Numbered from the stretch's first letter, positions 7,838 through 17,486 are shown. The stretch: 64,000 nucleotides of DNA from a halophilic archaeon SHRA6 (GCA_005239175.1 SOPS01000001.1:1054001-1118000); one strand, 5' to 3'. Notes: generated by a model not told the origin, from the sequence alone. Numbers and translations: made by a program.

Positions 7838-10490
7838 GATCTGGCCGCTCCGACGTCGTGCCATACTCGGAGCCGACGACCTCACGGATTCGATCGGCGG
7901 TCACCTCACCGACTCCCGACACCGCAAGCAGATCGTCTTTGCGGGCGGTCATCACGGCTTCGACCGTCTGGAACTCCGTCAAGAGCGCTTCAGCGGTGAC
8001 CGGCCCGATGTCGGCGATCGAGGAGACGACGTACTCCTGTTGTTCGGCGAGGGTCTTTGCAGCCTTCTCGCCGTGGACCTGGACCGATCGATCGCGGGTT
8101 TCCTGCTCGCGGCGAGCAATCGTCTCCAGCAGTTCGGCAGTATCGCCCTGGTCGGTCGTTCGCAGGACGCTCGCGCCGTAGTCGACTGCGAGGCTCGCGA
8201 TCGCCCCCCGGATCGCGTTCGGGTGGACGTTGCGCTCGCCGTAGAGGTCCTCGCCTTCGATGATTACGACCGGCCGCGCGTAGTTGCGCGAAAGGTCGCC
8301 GATCTGCTCGAACATGGAGCGATCGCCGCCGGTGAGCGTGTCGAGGAAGTCTGCAACCGACTTGCGCTCGACGGCAACGCGGTCTGAGAGGACGTAGTCG
8401 CCGACCGCAAGCGTCTCCAGTCGAGTGAGGATGCCTTCGCGCGTCGAAAGGTCACGGGCGATCGTCGACTCGAGTTCGCGCTGGTCGATCACGATCTCGA
8501 CGCCGTCGTCGGCGCGAGCAGTTGCGACGATACCGTCCTCGACTTCTGCATCAGAGCCGTCCGCGCCCCCTTCATCGGAGGTCTCACCAGCCCCGCTATC
8601 AGATCCGTTGCCAGCCGCTCCGTCGGAGCCGTCACGATCGGCCTCGGCAGAATCAGCGTCTCCACTCGGAGTGCCAAAGTCGGTTAATCCCGGCTGGCGG
8701 TTCGCTGACTCCCCCGGCTGACGGCTCTCCGATTCGGGTGGCTGGGAGGTGTCTGATGCAGCCGAGTGCTGGCCGTTCGACGCCGACGATCGATCGTCGC
8801 CAACTGAATCTTCGCCGCGATCGTCACCGCGAACGTCACCAGCCTGATCGCCACCACGATCGCTGCCGTTTCGGGCAGTCCCAGCGCCAGCAGACCCCTC
8901 GAAGGCGTCGAGCCCCGACTGCTCGCCAGCGTCGAGTTCCGCCTCGACGTCGTTGGCGATCGATTTGAGCTCGCGAAGCTCTGACTGCATCTGCTTTTCT
9001 TTGCGGCGAGAGATCCAAAAGTACGCCTCGTCGCGGGTATCCTCGGCCATGAGGACGACCACGCGTCCCTCCTCTTGTCGGCCGGTCCGACCCTTCCGCT
9101 GGATCGAGCGGATCGCTGTCGGCACCGGCTCGTAGAACAACACCAGATCGACCTCCGGAACGTCCAACCCCTCTTCGGCGACTGACGTCGAGACGAGCAC
9201 CTCGAACTCGCCGGCGCGGAAGGCATCAAGCGTCTCCTGTTGGTCTTTTTGACTCATACCCGGCGAGCCCTCTTTGTTGCCCTGGCCGACAAACCGCCGA
9301 ACGTGGAAGCTTTCGGCGAGGAAGTCGGTCAGCGCTTCGGCAGTGTCTCTGGACTCAGTAAAGACGATGACGCGATCGCCGCCGTCGATCCCGAGTGTCT
9401 CCGCGAGCAGGATGCGAGTCTGGGCGAACTTCGGGTGCAGTTCGTCGTAGGTGTCGGCCTTCCGCATCGCCTTCCGAACGTTCGGCTCGGCAACGAGCCG
9501 CTGGCTGGCCTTCGAGGCACCCGAGGAGCGAGCGGCGTTTCGCTGGCGCTCGAAGTACCGTCGGAGAGATTCGACACTCTGGGTCTCGACCAGTTCGACC
9601 GCCCGCCGCAGCTTCATGACCTCCGCGTGGACCGACATGCCCTGATATCCCTCGGATTTGTCGTTGTCCATCAGCCGCCGGAGTTTCCCGCCGATCGCGT
9701 TGAGCTGCTTCTGGGAGATATCCGGCGACGTGCGGTTCGTCACCCCGAGTTCCTTCAGCGATCCCAACCGGTCTTTGATCACCTCGTTGAGCAGGTCGCG
9801 GATCTCGAGCAGTTCCTCGGGGAGGTCGATCCGTTTCCACTCGACCTCGGTGTCGTGGGTGTACTCGGCGACGTCAGCGTCTTCTTCGGACATGACCTCA
9901 ACGTGATCGAGCCCGAGGTTCGCACACACCGTCAGGATGTCCTCTTTGTCACCGCCCGGCGAGGCGCTCATGCCAGTCACGAGCGGGTCTGCGGCGTCAG
10001 CGTGGTACCGTTCGGCGATGTAGACGTACGCGTACTCGCCGGTGCCGCGGTGGCACTCGTCGAAGGTGAGGTGTGTCACCGAGCGGAGACTGATCCGGTT
10101 GCCGACGAGGTCGTTCTCGACGACCTGCGGGGTCGCAATCACAATACGAGCGTCCTCCCATAGCGCCGCACGATCGTCCGGGCGGACGTCACCAGTGAAC
10201 ACGACGATCTCCTCGTCGGGGATCGATAGCGCCTCACGGTAGAACTCCGCGTGCTGTTGGACGAGCGGTTTCGTCGGCGCGAGAAACAGCGCCTTGCCGC
10301 CGACTTCGTCGAGCCGTGTTGCGGTCACAAGCAGGCTCACCGTGGTCTTGCCGAGCCCGGTGGGCAGACAGACGAGCGTGTGGGCCGATCGAGCCGCCCC
10401 CGCCAACTGAATCTGATAGAGTCGCCGCTCGATGAACGACGGCGACAGCATCGGGTGCTCAACGTAGGCAACGTCGTCGGAAACCGCCAT
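7827..10490 (-). CDS. hef: Hef-type helicase/XPF-family nuclease
   Basis: 887 residues. The N-terminal SF2 helicase has motif I TGLGKTT (44-50), DECH (144-147), SAS (175-177) and QRKGRTGR (464-471). A Ser/Asp/Gly-rich linker spans about 525-655. The C-terminal XPF/ERCC4 nuclease shows GDYV (697-700) and ERKSVADFL (from 708), followed by tandem helix-hairpin-helix motifs (DIGPVTAEAL, VSGVGEVTADRI). Archaeal Hef processes stalled forks, like eukaryotic FANCM. Both domains look catalytically intact. The linker holds a PIP-box-like QPGLTDFG at 599-606. Its 3' end merges into a 24-bp tandem repeat. Confidence 0.95.
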   Translation of the reverse strand: MAVSDDVAYVEHPMLSPSFIERRLYQIQLAGAARSAHTLVCLPTGLGKTTVSLLVTATRLDEVGGKALFLAPTKPLVQQHAEFYREALSIPDEEIVVFTGDVRPDDRAALWEDARIVIATPQVVENDLVGNRISLRSVTHLTFDECHRGTGEYAYVYIAERYHADAADPLVTGMSASPGGDKEDILTVCANLGLDHVEVMSEEDADVAEYTHDTEVEWKRIDLPEELLEIRDLLNEVIKDRLGSLKELGVTNRTSPDISQKQLNAIGGKLRRLMDNDKSEGYQGMSVHAEVMKLRRAVELVETQSVESLRRYFERQRNAARSSGASKASQRLVAEPNVRKAMRKADTYDELHPKFAQTRILLAETLGIDGGDRVIVFTESRDTAEALTDFLAESFHVRRFVGQGNKEGSPGMSQKDQQETLDAFRAGEFEVLVSTSVAEEGLDVPEVDLVLFYEPVPTAIRSIQRKGRTGRQEEGRVVVLMAEDTRDEAYFWISRRKEKQMQSELRELKSIANDVEAELDAGEQSGLDAFEGSAGAGTARNGSDRGGDQAGDVRGDDRGEDSVGDDRSSASNGQHSAASDTSQPPESESRQPGESANRQPGLTDFGTPSGDADSAEADRDGSDGAAGNGSDSGAGETSDEGGADGSDAEVEDGIVATARADDGVEIVIDQRELESTIARDLSTREGILTRLETLAVGDYVLSDRVAVERKSVADFLDTLTGGDRSMFEQIGDLSRNYARPVVIIEGEDLYGERNVHPNAIRGAIASLAVDYGASVLRTTDQGDTAELLETIARREQETRDRSVQVHGEKAAKTLAEQQEYVVSSIADIGPVTAEALLTEFQTVEAVMTARKDDLLAVSGVGEVTADRIREVVGSEYGTTSERPDHSD
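8673..8696 (-). other. PIP-box-like motif in the Hef linker
   Basis: Residues 599-606 read QPGLTDFG, matching the PCNA-interaction pattern Q-x-x-[LI]-x-x-F. The second aromatic of a canonical box is replaced by glycine. It is the only hydrophobic patch in about 130 residues of acidic, low-complexity linker. Archaeal Hef proteins are known to work with PCNA. Confidence 0.5.
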
Positions 10491-10554
10491 TGTGTGCGCT
10501 ACGGCGTCGCCGTTGTTAAGGGTTCGTCAAGCGCGGCGGAAGTGAAATGTCGTA

Positions 10555-11610
10555 TCAGCCAGCCCCAGTCCCAAGCTGACGGTGATCCATCCACGTCACG
10601 ACGGCGACGTGCGGCAGGGTCAAAAGCGCAATCCCGACGAGGTACACGGCCAGCAAGCTGTCGGGATCGATACCCACCGAGAGCCCGACAAACAGGCCGA
10701 CGAAGACGAGAAGCGAGGCGGCGGTCAACGGCGCTGCATCGCGGGCGAACCGCCCCACCGGCGCACGCAGTTCACCCGCCGTAAGGGCGGTGAGCGATCG
10801 ATCGTCGATCACCGCAAGCCGCCCGATGTGTCTGACCGCGTGCCATACCGCAAAGTAGACGCCGATCGCAAAGATTGGCGGCAACACCCAAAAGTACGCC
10901 CAGAGCAGCCCAACTTCGAGCACGTCGCGCCGCCAGGCATGCGTGCTGAGTCGGTCCTGTCTCACCCGATAGAGCCCGAGTGCGAGTGACGCGATTGTCA
11001 CGCCGGCAAACGCAATGGCAGCCACGAGACGAGTGTCGGGAGTGAAAACAACGCCGAGTGTCCCGCCGGCATCAGCGGCGAATAGTGAAACGATCGCCGT
11101 CGCAACCGCCCGATACTCGTCGGGATGCGACAACAGCGGAACGAGCATCGGCAACCCGCCGCGGACGATGATCGACAGCCAGCGATCGAGCCGGCCCGAC
11201 AGCGACCCGACGCCGCCGATCGCCGCCAGTGCGTACACATCACCCTGTCCCCAGTGGTACCACGTGAGCAGGATGAAACTCACAAACCCCACGACAGGAG
11301 CGACCAGCCAGACGAGCAGGTAGCCGGCCATCAAAACCGCGTAGACGCCACCGACGACGGCGTACGATCGACGACGGCGAACGCCCGCGAGCCGAGCAGG
11401 AACGAGGTGGTCGACAGCGCCATGGGGGAGTCCAAAGACGACAACACTCACCAGGAATGGCGCGTAGCGCACTCGCGTCGGCAGTTGTGAGACGATCGGC
11501 CACACAAGAATCGTCGCCGCGAGGACGTACGCCGGCCACCGAAGCGTCGCCCGCGAGAGCGTTGACCGGGCTAAAGCGGGCAGCGACGATCGCACGGAGG
11601 CTGCCGTCAT
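10555..11610 (-). CDS. blh: Brp/Blh-family beta-carotene 15,15'-dioxygenase
   Basis: 351 residues with about eight membrane helices. Conserved Brp/Blh histidine motifs are visible: HGAVDHL near residue 85, TWYHWGQGD, WHAVRHIGRL and LPHVAVVTWMD at the C-terminus. These ligate the iron that cleaves beta-carotene into two retinals, the chromophore for rhodopsins. It overlaps the upstream lycopene cyclase stop by 4 bp (11607-11610), so the two steps (lycopene to beta-carotene to retinal) are encoded back to back. No opsin lies in this window. Confidence 0.92.
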   Translation of the reverse strand: MTAASVRSSLPALARSTLSRATLRWPAYVLAATILVWPIVSQLPTRVRYAPFLVSVVVFGLPHGAVDHLVPARLAGVRRRRSYAVVGGVYAVLMAGYLLVWLVAPVVGFVSFILLTWYHWGQGDVYALAAIGGVGSLSGRLDRWLSIIVRGGLPMLVPLLSHPDEYRAVATAIVSLFAADAGGTLGVVFTPDTRLVAAIAFAGVTIASLALGLYRVRQDRLSTHAWRRDVLEVGLLWAYFWVLPPIFAIGVYFAVWHAVRHIGRLAVIDDRSLTALTAGELRAPVGRFARDAAPLTAASLLVFVGLFVGLSVGIDPDSLLAVYLVGIALLTLPHVAVVTWMDHRQLGTGAG

Positions 11611-12434
11611 CTGTTATCTGGACGCTCCTCGGGGGCGGCTGGGTCGGGGCTGGACCGCTCGAACGAAACAGCAGTAACGATCGCGGCGACCGGAGTGGGC
11701 CACCCTGTCTGATCCCAGTAATCGAGCACCCACTCGAACAGTGTGAGGCCGTGAATCGTCATGAGCGCCGCCGAGAGGAAGAACAGCATCTCTTCGATCG
11801 GGAGTCCAAGGACGGCAATGCCGGTGGTATACGTCGGCGAGATGACCCACGTGCCCATCTCGATCGCAATCCGATCGGCGATCCAAAAGTACGCAGATGG
11901 AACAAGCGCTGCTTCGAGCCACACCCGTGGAGTCCGCATGAGGTAGCCGCCGCCGACGGCCCACTGCAGGGCGACCACCGGACCGGTCCACGCAACGAGC
12001 GCGCCGAGGTACAGGTACGACGCCGACAGTGTTACGAGCCACAGGCCGCCAACAGTCATTGCGACCCCGACGAGTACTCCCGCAAGCCGTGGGGTCCACG
12101 AGAAATCACCCGAACGGAACGTCGGATCGAACCCCCGATAGTAGAGATACAGCCCGACGATCACCGTTTTGATGATGAAAAACAGGTACTCGCCGAGCGG
12201 GATCGACAGTGCCCGAAAGGCGACTGCGCCGTCGGCGTACCACCACGCGCCGCGCTGGATGAGGTAGCTGCCCCACGGCGTGGTGTAGCCGAACGCGATC
12301 GTGACGAGAATCGCAATTCCCACGGCTGAGCGGCGCTTTCGCACCGGCTCGTAGTCTGGGGCAAGATACAGCAACAGCGCTAACACGGGAAGCGTGAAAA
12401 CGAGGTGAAACTGGAGATAGGTCAGTTGAATCAT
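11607..12434 (-). CDS. crtY: Lycopene beta-cyclase, fused CrtYc-CrtYd type
   Basis: About 275 residues from ATG 12434 (MIQLTYLQFH); the frame is open to 12479, but the extra N-terminus is not hydrophobic. Two homologous membrane halves each carry the signature of this family: PLGEYLFF in the first and PIEEMLFF in the second. Family members cyclise lycopene to beta-carotene. The stop overlaps the blh start by 4 bp, so this is the first gene of a retinal-supply operon. Confidence 0.9.
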   Translation of the reverse strand: MIQLTYLQFHLVFTLPVLALLLYLAPDYEPVRKRRSAVGIAILVTIAFGYTTPWGSYLIQRGAWWYADGAVAFRALSIPLGEYLFFIIKTVIVGLYLYYRGFDPTFRSGDFSWTPRLAGVLVGVAMTVGGLWLVTLSASYLYLGALVAWTGPVVALQWAVGGGYLMRTPRVWLEAALVPSAYFWIADRIAIEMGTWVISPTYTTGIAVLGLPIEEMLFFLSAALMTIHGLTLFEWVLDYWDQTGWPTPVAAIVTAVSFERSSPDPAAPEERPDNR

Positions 12435-12552
12435 GGTCGGAGACGAACGCTGCAGTCGATTGATCGAACGTACACCCAACCTAGACTACCCATGGGTCGA
12501 GATACGATCGACAATCAGATAAAGCCGCTGCCAGACAGCGTCGGGTCGGCGG

Positions 12553-13197
12553 CTACGACCGCGTCAACACGCCGTGATCGATGAGCGATTCGGCGAGGTC
12601 GTCCATCGAAGAAACAGTGAGATCACAGACGGGTTCGACGGCCGGCTTGGGGCTGAAACCGATCGCGATCCCCGCAACCTCGAGCATCGGCAAATCGTTC
12701 GCGCCGTCGCCGACAGCGATCGTCGCCTCGGGGTCGATTCCCAGTTCGTCGGTGAGCGCCAAGAGCTGTTCGTCCTTTGTACCCTCGATGAGTGGCCCAG
12801 TCACCTCACCGGTGAGCCGGCCGCCGGAGACCGGCAGGTGGTTCGCGACGATGCGATCGACTTCGGTGTCCGCAGCCGCGAGGGCCGCCTCAACACCGTC
12901 GTCGAACCCACCGGTGAGGATCACAACGGTGTGTCCCTGCTCGCGAAGCTGATCGATAACGTCGCCTGCGCCGGGGCGAAGCCGAACGGACTCGTAGGCC
13001 TCGTCAGCGCGCTCGACTGACAGCCCCTCAAGGAGTGCCGCACGGCGACGGAGGCTGTCGGCGTAGCTGAGTTCGTCGTTCATTGCTCGCTCTGTGATGT
13101 CGGCCATTTCCTCGGCGACGTCCATTCGCTCACCGAGTAACACCGTCATCTCCGAGTCCGAGAGCGTCCCGTCGAAGTCGAAGGCGATAAGCGCCAT
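12553..13197 (-). CDS. serB: Phosphoserine phosphatase SerB (HAD family)
   Basis: 214 residues from ATG 13197. HAD motif I is DFDGTLSD with nucleophile D7 and acid D9; motif II is VILTGG, motif III has K in TKDEQ, and motif IV is VGDGANDLPML. The cap region follows motif I as in SerB (VLLGERMDVAEEM). It dephosphorylates phosphoserine in serine synthesis. The gene is divergent from serA, 146 bp apart, so both ends of the pathway share one control region. Confidence 0.92.
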   Translation of the reverse strand: MALIAFDFDGTLSDSEMTVLLGERMDVAEEMADITERAMNDELSYADSLRRRAALLEGLSVERADEAYESVRLRPGAGDVIDQLREQGHTVVILTGGFDDGVEAALAAADTEVDRIVANHLPVSGGRLTGEVTGPLIEGTKDEQLLALTDELGIDPEATIAVGDGANDLPMLEVAGIAIGFSPKPAVEPVCDLTVSSMDDLAESLIDHGVLTRS

Positions 13198-13343
13198 ACC
13201 TCTCTGTTCGACTCGACGGATTTGAAACGCGACGGTTTCGATCGCCGGCCGATAGAATCCGAGATCGGCCGCGTGAGTATCTCTCGCATGCATAATCGGC
13301 CGACGTGGAAACTCTTAACAACCAGCCGGCGATCCGTACAGGC

Positions 13344-14969
13344 ATGAACGTACTCGTCACGGATCCGATCGCAGAGGCCGGTCTCGATCGGTTACGTGAG
13401 GCAGGTTACGACGTTCGAACTGACTACGATATCGAAGGCCAAGAGCTACTGGACGCGGTCGCCGACGCGAACGCGCTCATCGTTCGCTCCGGAACAGAGG
13501 TCTCACGGGCGGTTTTCGAGGCCGCACCCGACCTCGTGATCGTCGGACGAGCCGGGATCGGGGTCGACAACATCGACATCGAAGCGGCGACCGACCACGG
13601 CGTGATTGTCGCGAACGCGCCAGAGGGTAACGTCCGCGCAGCGGCCGAACACACCGTCGCCATGGCGTTTGCGGTCGCGCGATCGATTCCGCAGGCGCAC
13701 GCCCGACTCAAAGACGGCGAGTGGGCCAAATCCGACTACCTTGGCACCGAGATTAACAACAAGACACTCGGGATTATCGGGCTCGGTCGGGTCGGCCAGG
13801 AAGTCGCAAAGCGGCTCGACACGCTCGGCATGGATCTCGTTGTCTACGATCCGTACATTTCCGAAGAGCGCGCCGCGCAGTTCGGCGCGGAGCTGATCGA
13901 AGACCTTGAGGAGTGTTTGCGGCGGGCAGACTTCGTGACGGTTCACACGCCGTTGTTGCCCGAGACCGAGAACATGATCGGCGCCGAGGAGCTCGCACTG
14001 CTGGAGGGTGGCTACGTCATCAACTGTGCTCGGGGCGGAATCATCGACGAGGACGCGCTCGCAGCGGCTGTCGACGATGGAACGGTAGTCGGCGCAGCGC
14101 TTGACGTCTTTGCCGAGGAGCCGTTGCCGGCAGACTCGCCGCTTTTAGATATCGACGACGTGATCGTGACGCCGCACCTGGGCGCATCGACCGAAGCCGC
14201 CCAAGAGAGCGTTGCGATCGACACCGCCGAACAGGTAATTGCCGCATTCAACGAACAGCCGGTGTTGAACGCGCTCAACGCGCCTTCGGTCGACGAAACG
14301 GCGTTCCCGCGAATCGAGCCGTACATCCCGCTGGCTGAAACCGCGGGCAAGGTCGCCGCACAACTACTCGGGAAGCGAATTACCGAGATCGAGGTCCACT
14401 ACGAGGGTGAAGTTGCCGAAGAGGACGTCGAGCTCATCACTGCAAGCGCACTGAAGGGCGTGTTCACCCCGCTGGAGTGGCAGGTCAACGCAGTCAACGC
14501 CCCGCAGCTTGCGAAAGACCGTGGCATCGAAGTCACCGAGTCGAAGACCAGACAGGCCGCAGACTTCCAGAGCCTCGTGACGGTGACGGTCCGAAACGGC
14601 GAGGAGGAGCTGTCGGTGTGTGGAACGCTGTTTGCCGGCGATGATCCACGAATTGTTCGGATCGACGGCTTTCGGGTCGACGCGATTCCCTACGGCCACA
14701 TGCTCGTCGCGCGCAACTACGACAAGCCGGGCGTAATCGGCTTCATCGGTACCGTTCTCGGTGAAAACGACGTTAACATTGCGGGGATGTTCAATGCCCG
14801 TGAAACGTACGGCGGGGAGGCGCTTACGGTCTATAACCTCGATCACTCGGTGCCCGACGTGGTAATCGAGGAACTGCTCTCTGACGATCGGATTATTGAG
14901 GTCAAAGAGATCGTCCTCGACGGCCAAGAGAAACCGACAAAGCGGGAAACGCCGACCAGCGCGGACTGA
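13344..14969 (+). CDS. serA: D-3-phosphoglycerate dehydrogenase SerA
   Basis: 541 residues from ATG 13344. The NAD-binding motif GIIGLGRVGQ lies near residue 145. Signatures follow: VNCARGG-type segment (VINCARGGIIDEDAL) and the catalytic histidine in PHLGAST. After the catalytic domain come an allosteric substrate-binding domain (about 315-455) and a C-terminal ACT domain (about 460-530), the long three-domain form. A TATA-like CTCTTAAC at 13312-13319 is about 27 bp upstream of the ATG, consistent with a leaderless mRNA and with choosing this start over 13305. Confidence 0.95.
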   Translation: MNVLVTDPIAEAGLDRLREAGYDVRTDYDIEGQELLDAVADANALIVRSGTEVSRAVFEAAPDLVIVGRAGIGVDNIDIEAATDHGVIVANAPEGNVRAAAEHTVAMAFAVARSIPQAHARLKDGEWAKSDYLGTEINNKTLGIIGLGRVGQEVAKRLDTLGMDLVVYDPYISEERAAQFGAELIEDLEECLRRADFVTVHTPLLPETENMIGAEELALLEGGYVINCARGGIIDEDALAAAVDDGTVVGAALDVFAEEPLPADSPLLDIDDVIVTPHLGASTEAAQESVAIDTAEQVIAAFNEQPVLNALNAPSVDETAFPRIEPYIPLAETAGKVAAQLLGKRITEIEVHYEGEVAEEDVELITASALKGVFTPLEWQVNAVNAPQLAKDRGIEVTESKTRQAADFQSLVTVTVRNGEEELSVCGTLFAGDDPRIVRIDGFRVDAIPYGHMLVARNYDKPGVIGFIGTVLGENDVNIAGMFNARETYGGEALTVYNLDHSVPDVVIEELLSDDRIIEVKEIVLDGQEKPTKRETPTSAD

Positions 14970-14990
14970 TCCGCTCGGAAGGCCCTTTGA

Positions 14991-15362
14991 TTATCGGAGG
15001 TATCCCACCATCGTTTCGACCATCGTGTCGAGACGGGCGCCAACTCGCTCGAAGGTGCCAGAGCTGTCTCGTTCTGTTTCGAGTCGCTGGAGATCCGCGA
15101 GCAGGTATTCGTATCGTTCGACGACCTGTTCGCGCTCGCTCCGTTCACGATCGAGTTCCGTCCGGAGCATCGATACCTGTGTGCGGAGCTGTTTCGCCTC
15201 GGAGACCGCTCGATCGCGGTCCCGAGCGGCCGCTTCGAGTTCCGTGCGCGTTGGGTACACCGGTCGCTCGCCGTCATCCGCCGTCGGCGGATCGACCGGA
15301 TACGTTTGCTCGCCAGATCGCTCCGTGCTGACAGTGCCGGTCGGAAGGCTTGAGGACCACAT
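14991..15362 (-). CDS. Small coiled-coil protein, function unknown
   Basis: 123 residues from ATG 15362. After about 40 disordered residues, a heptad-rich segment begins (TELEAAARDRDRAVSEAKQL) and continues to about residue 95, followed by a short helix ending MVETMVGYLR. No cysteine cluster, signal peptide or membrane segment. It is convergent with serA and downstream of nothing obvious. I recognise no family; the amino-acid composition supports a real haloarchaeal gene. Confidence 0.7.
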   Translation of the reverse strand: MWSSSLPTGTVSTERSGEQTYPVDPPTADDGERPVYPTRTELEAAARDRDRAVSEAKQLRTQVSMLRTELDRERSEREQVVERYEYLLADLQRLETERDSSGTFERVGARLDTMVETMVGYLR

Positions 15363-15431
15363 GCATGAGAGGTAGTAACACAGCCACAAAAATCCGCGTC
15401 AGACAGCCGGCATGCAGCTCGCGAGCGTCGA

Positions 15432-16718
15432 TTACTCCGCGAGATGCTCGATGACCGCCTCTGTGTCGTTCGGAACCGGCTCTGGATCGTCACCAGCGGC
15501 GAAAGCCGCATCAGGATCTTTCAGAAGGTGTCCGGTCGTGAGACAGACAACATCCTCGTCCGCGCCGATCGTTCCGTTCGATCGAAGCTTCCGCAACCCT
15601 GCGACTGACGCCGCGGAGGCGGGCTCGACGCCGATCCCCTCGCCGGCCAGATCGCGCTGGGCCGCCGTAATCTCGTCGTCGGTGACCGCAACCGCGGTTC
15701 CGCCAGTGTTTCGGATCCCCGGCAGCGCTTTCGGCGCGTTGACCGGGTTGCCGATTCGGATCGCGGTCGCACGGGTCTCGACAGACTCCCAGCGGCGAAT
15801 CGCGTCGGCACCGTTTTCGACAGCCTCGACCATCGGGGCCGCGCCCTCCGCCTGCACACCGGTGAGTTTTGGAACCTCCTCGGGAGCGAGCGAACCGGCC
15901 TGAATAAGCTCGCGGAACGCCTTGTACAGCGCGGCCGTGTTGCCGGCGTTGCCAACGGGAAGGACAATCCGATCGGGGTACCGGCCGTGGTCGGCGTAAA
16001 ATTCTTCAAGGATCTCAAATCCGATCGTCTTCTGCCCCTCAAGCCGGAAGGGATTGAGCGAATTGAGCAGGTACGCCTCCCCCCGGGCGGCGAGATCTTG
16101 GACGATGTCGAGACAGGCGTCGAAGTTTCCGTCGACCTCGAGGATGCGCGCATCGTGGAGGCTGGCCTGGGCGATTTTGCCGGCGGCGACTTTGCCTTTC
16201 GGGAGCAACACGAGCGTTTCCATCCCACCACGAGCGCCATAGGCGGCGAGTGCGGCGCTCGTGTTGCCAGTCGACGCACAGGCAAGTCGATCGACGCCGA
16301 GTTCTTTCGCAACCCGCACGCCGACGGTCATCCCGCGGTCTTTGAACGCGCCGGTCGGGTTCATTCCCTCGTGTTTGATCCGCAGGCGGTTCACGCCGAT
16401 CGACTCGCGCAGCCGCGGCGCTTTGTGTAGCGGCGTGTCACCCTCGGGGAGTGAGACGCCCTCGTCGAACGGGAGTGAAGCGGCGTAGCGCCAGACGCCG
16501 CGATCGGGGGCGTCCGGGACACGGCCGCCGGAGCCATACTCCTCGAACGTCGGTGGGTTCGCGTAGCGAACCTCAAGCAGACCGTCGCACGCGCTACAGG
16601 TGTACATGATCTCCTCGAACGGCGCGAACTGCTCGCCGCAGGCGATACACTCCAACCAGACGCCGTCGTCCGCACACGACGGAGCATTCTGCGCGGGCGC
16701 GGTGAGGCTGAGACTCAT
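15432..16718 (-). CDS. thrC: Threonine synthase with N-terminal zinc ribbon
   Basis: 428 residues from ATG 16718 (the frame extends to 16838 with non-acidic sequence). A zinc ribbon uses C24, C27, C41 and C44. The PLP lysine is K126 in PTGAFKDRGM, and the glycine-rich phosphate loop is VGNAGNTAALY. It converts O-phosphohomoserine to threonine. The TrmB-type regulator upstream on the same strand ends at 16793, 75 bp before this start. Confidence 0.93.
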   Translation of the reverse strand: MSLSLTAPAQNAPSCADDGVWLECIACGEQFAPFEEIMYTCSACDGLLEVRYANPPTFEEYGSGGRVPDAPDRGVWRYAASLPFDEGVSLPEGDTPLHKAPRLRESIGVNRLRIKHEGMNPTGAFKDRGMTVGVRVAKELGVDRLACASTGNTSAALAAYGARGGMETLVLLPKGKVAAGKIAQASLHDARILEVDGNFDACLDIVQDLAARGEAYLLNSLNPFRLEGQKTIGFEILEEFYADHGRYPDRIVLPVGNAGNTAALYKAFRELIQAGSLAPEEVPKLTGVQAEGAAPMVEAVENGADAIRRWESVETRATAIRIGNPVNAPKALPGIRNTGGTAVAVTDDEITAAQRDLAGEGIGVEPASAASVAGLRKLRSNGTIGADEDVVCLTTGHLLKDPDAAFAAGDDPEPVPNDTEAVIEHLAE

Positions 16719-16792
16719 TACTGGATAGGTCGGTGGGGACGACCAAAAGACGGTCGGTGTCGACGGATACTGTCGGGCTGTACAGGAGCGAG

Positions 16793-17161
16793 CTACGTCC
16801 CAAACTCGTCGATCGCCGTGTGTACCGACTCGACCCACTCCTCAAGGGCGGAGTGTAACATCTCTTTGGCCTCCGGAAGCGGAACAGCGGTGTACTGATA
16901 CACGTAGCCGCCGGGATCGAGCAGCCGACGCTCACGCTCGACGAGGCCCTTTTCGAGCAGCGTCGAGAGCGATCGGTTGACGTTCGAGCGATCGCGATCA
17001 AGCGTTTCGGCGAGTTCGGCGACCGTACTCCCCGGATACTCGAGCAAAACAAGATATGTCCGGCTTTCGTGATCTTGGATCCCGAACACGCACGCGAGCA
17101 CGTGGCGGAACTCGGGGTCGGGATCGCCGATCAGGTCGTCCATTGTCGGGGTATCGCTCAT
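16793..17161 (-). CDS. TrmB-type winged-helix regulator
   Basis: 122 residues with a single winged-helix domain: YLVLLEYPGSTVAELAETL, recognition helix around DRSNVNRSLSTLLEKGLVERE, then a wing ending in VYQYTAVPL. The domain lacks the sugar-binding region of full-length TrmB proteins, so it is a short form. It sits just upstream of thrC, but co-regulation is inference. No ligand residues or operator can be named. Confidence 0.82.
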   Translation of the reverse strand: MSDTPTMDDLIGDPDPEFRHVLACVFGIQDHESRTYLVLLEYPGSTVAELAETLDRDRSNVNRSLSTLLEKGLVERERRLLDPGGYVYQYTAVPLPEAKEMLHSALEEWVESVHTAIDEFGT

Positions 17162-17240
17162 ACCGCTACCACGACGGCGGTCGTCGTTAAACCTCTGGCT
17201 TCGGAAACCAACAGTGACGGCTGCTCGGCCGACGCACGCA

Positions 17241-17483
17241 TCACTCGTCGCGAGCGTAACCCATGTCGAGGATACACGTGCGGATCTCGGGCTCAGTCTC
17301 GTGTTTCAACAGACGGGTCGGTGTGTCACAGTAGTAGGTCGTGCCGTCATAGCGGAGGGTAACCGTCCGATCGGTGCCCATCATGTTGACGGTGACGAGG
17401 ACGCGTCGGCCCTCGTTGAGCGCGGACACGATCTCGTCAGCGGTCAGTTCACCGGCTTTGACGGTAAGAGGTGGCTCAGGCAT
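17241..17483 (-). CDS. Conserved small haloarchaeal protein, unknown function
   Basis: 80 residues with beta-strand rich pattern (RRVLVTVNMMGTDRTVTLRY) and two cysteines (YYCDTP, RTCILDM). No known motif. It directly follows the DUF5828-like gene (3-bp gap at 17484-17486), so the pair is one transcript. I recognise it only as a widespread haloarchaeal type. Confidence 0.75.
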   Translation of the reverse strand: MPEPPLTVKAGELTADEIVSALNEGRRVLVTVNMMGTDRTVTLRYDGTTYYCDTPTRLLKHETEPEIRTCILDMGYARDE

Positions 17484-17486
17484 TGG

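Noticed and set aside
6828-8387. 519-residue plus-strand frame
   Set aside because: Opposite strand of GNAT, peroxiredoxin and hef; its RRSLSV repeats are only the translated 24-bp array.
9240-10163. 307-residue plus-strand frame
   Set aside because: Lies entirely opposite the hef helicase domain, which has all its motifs.
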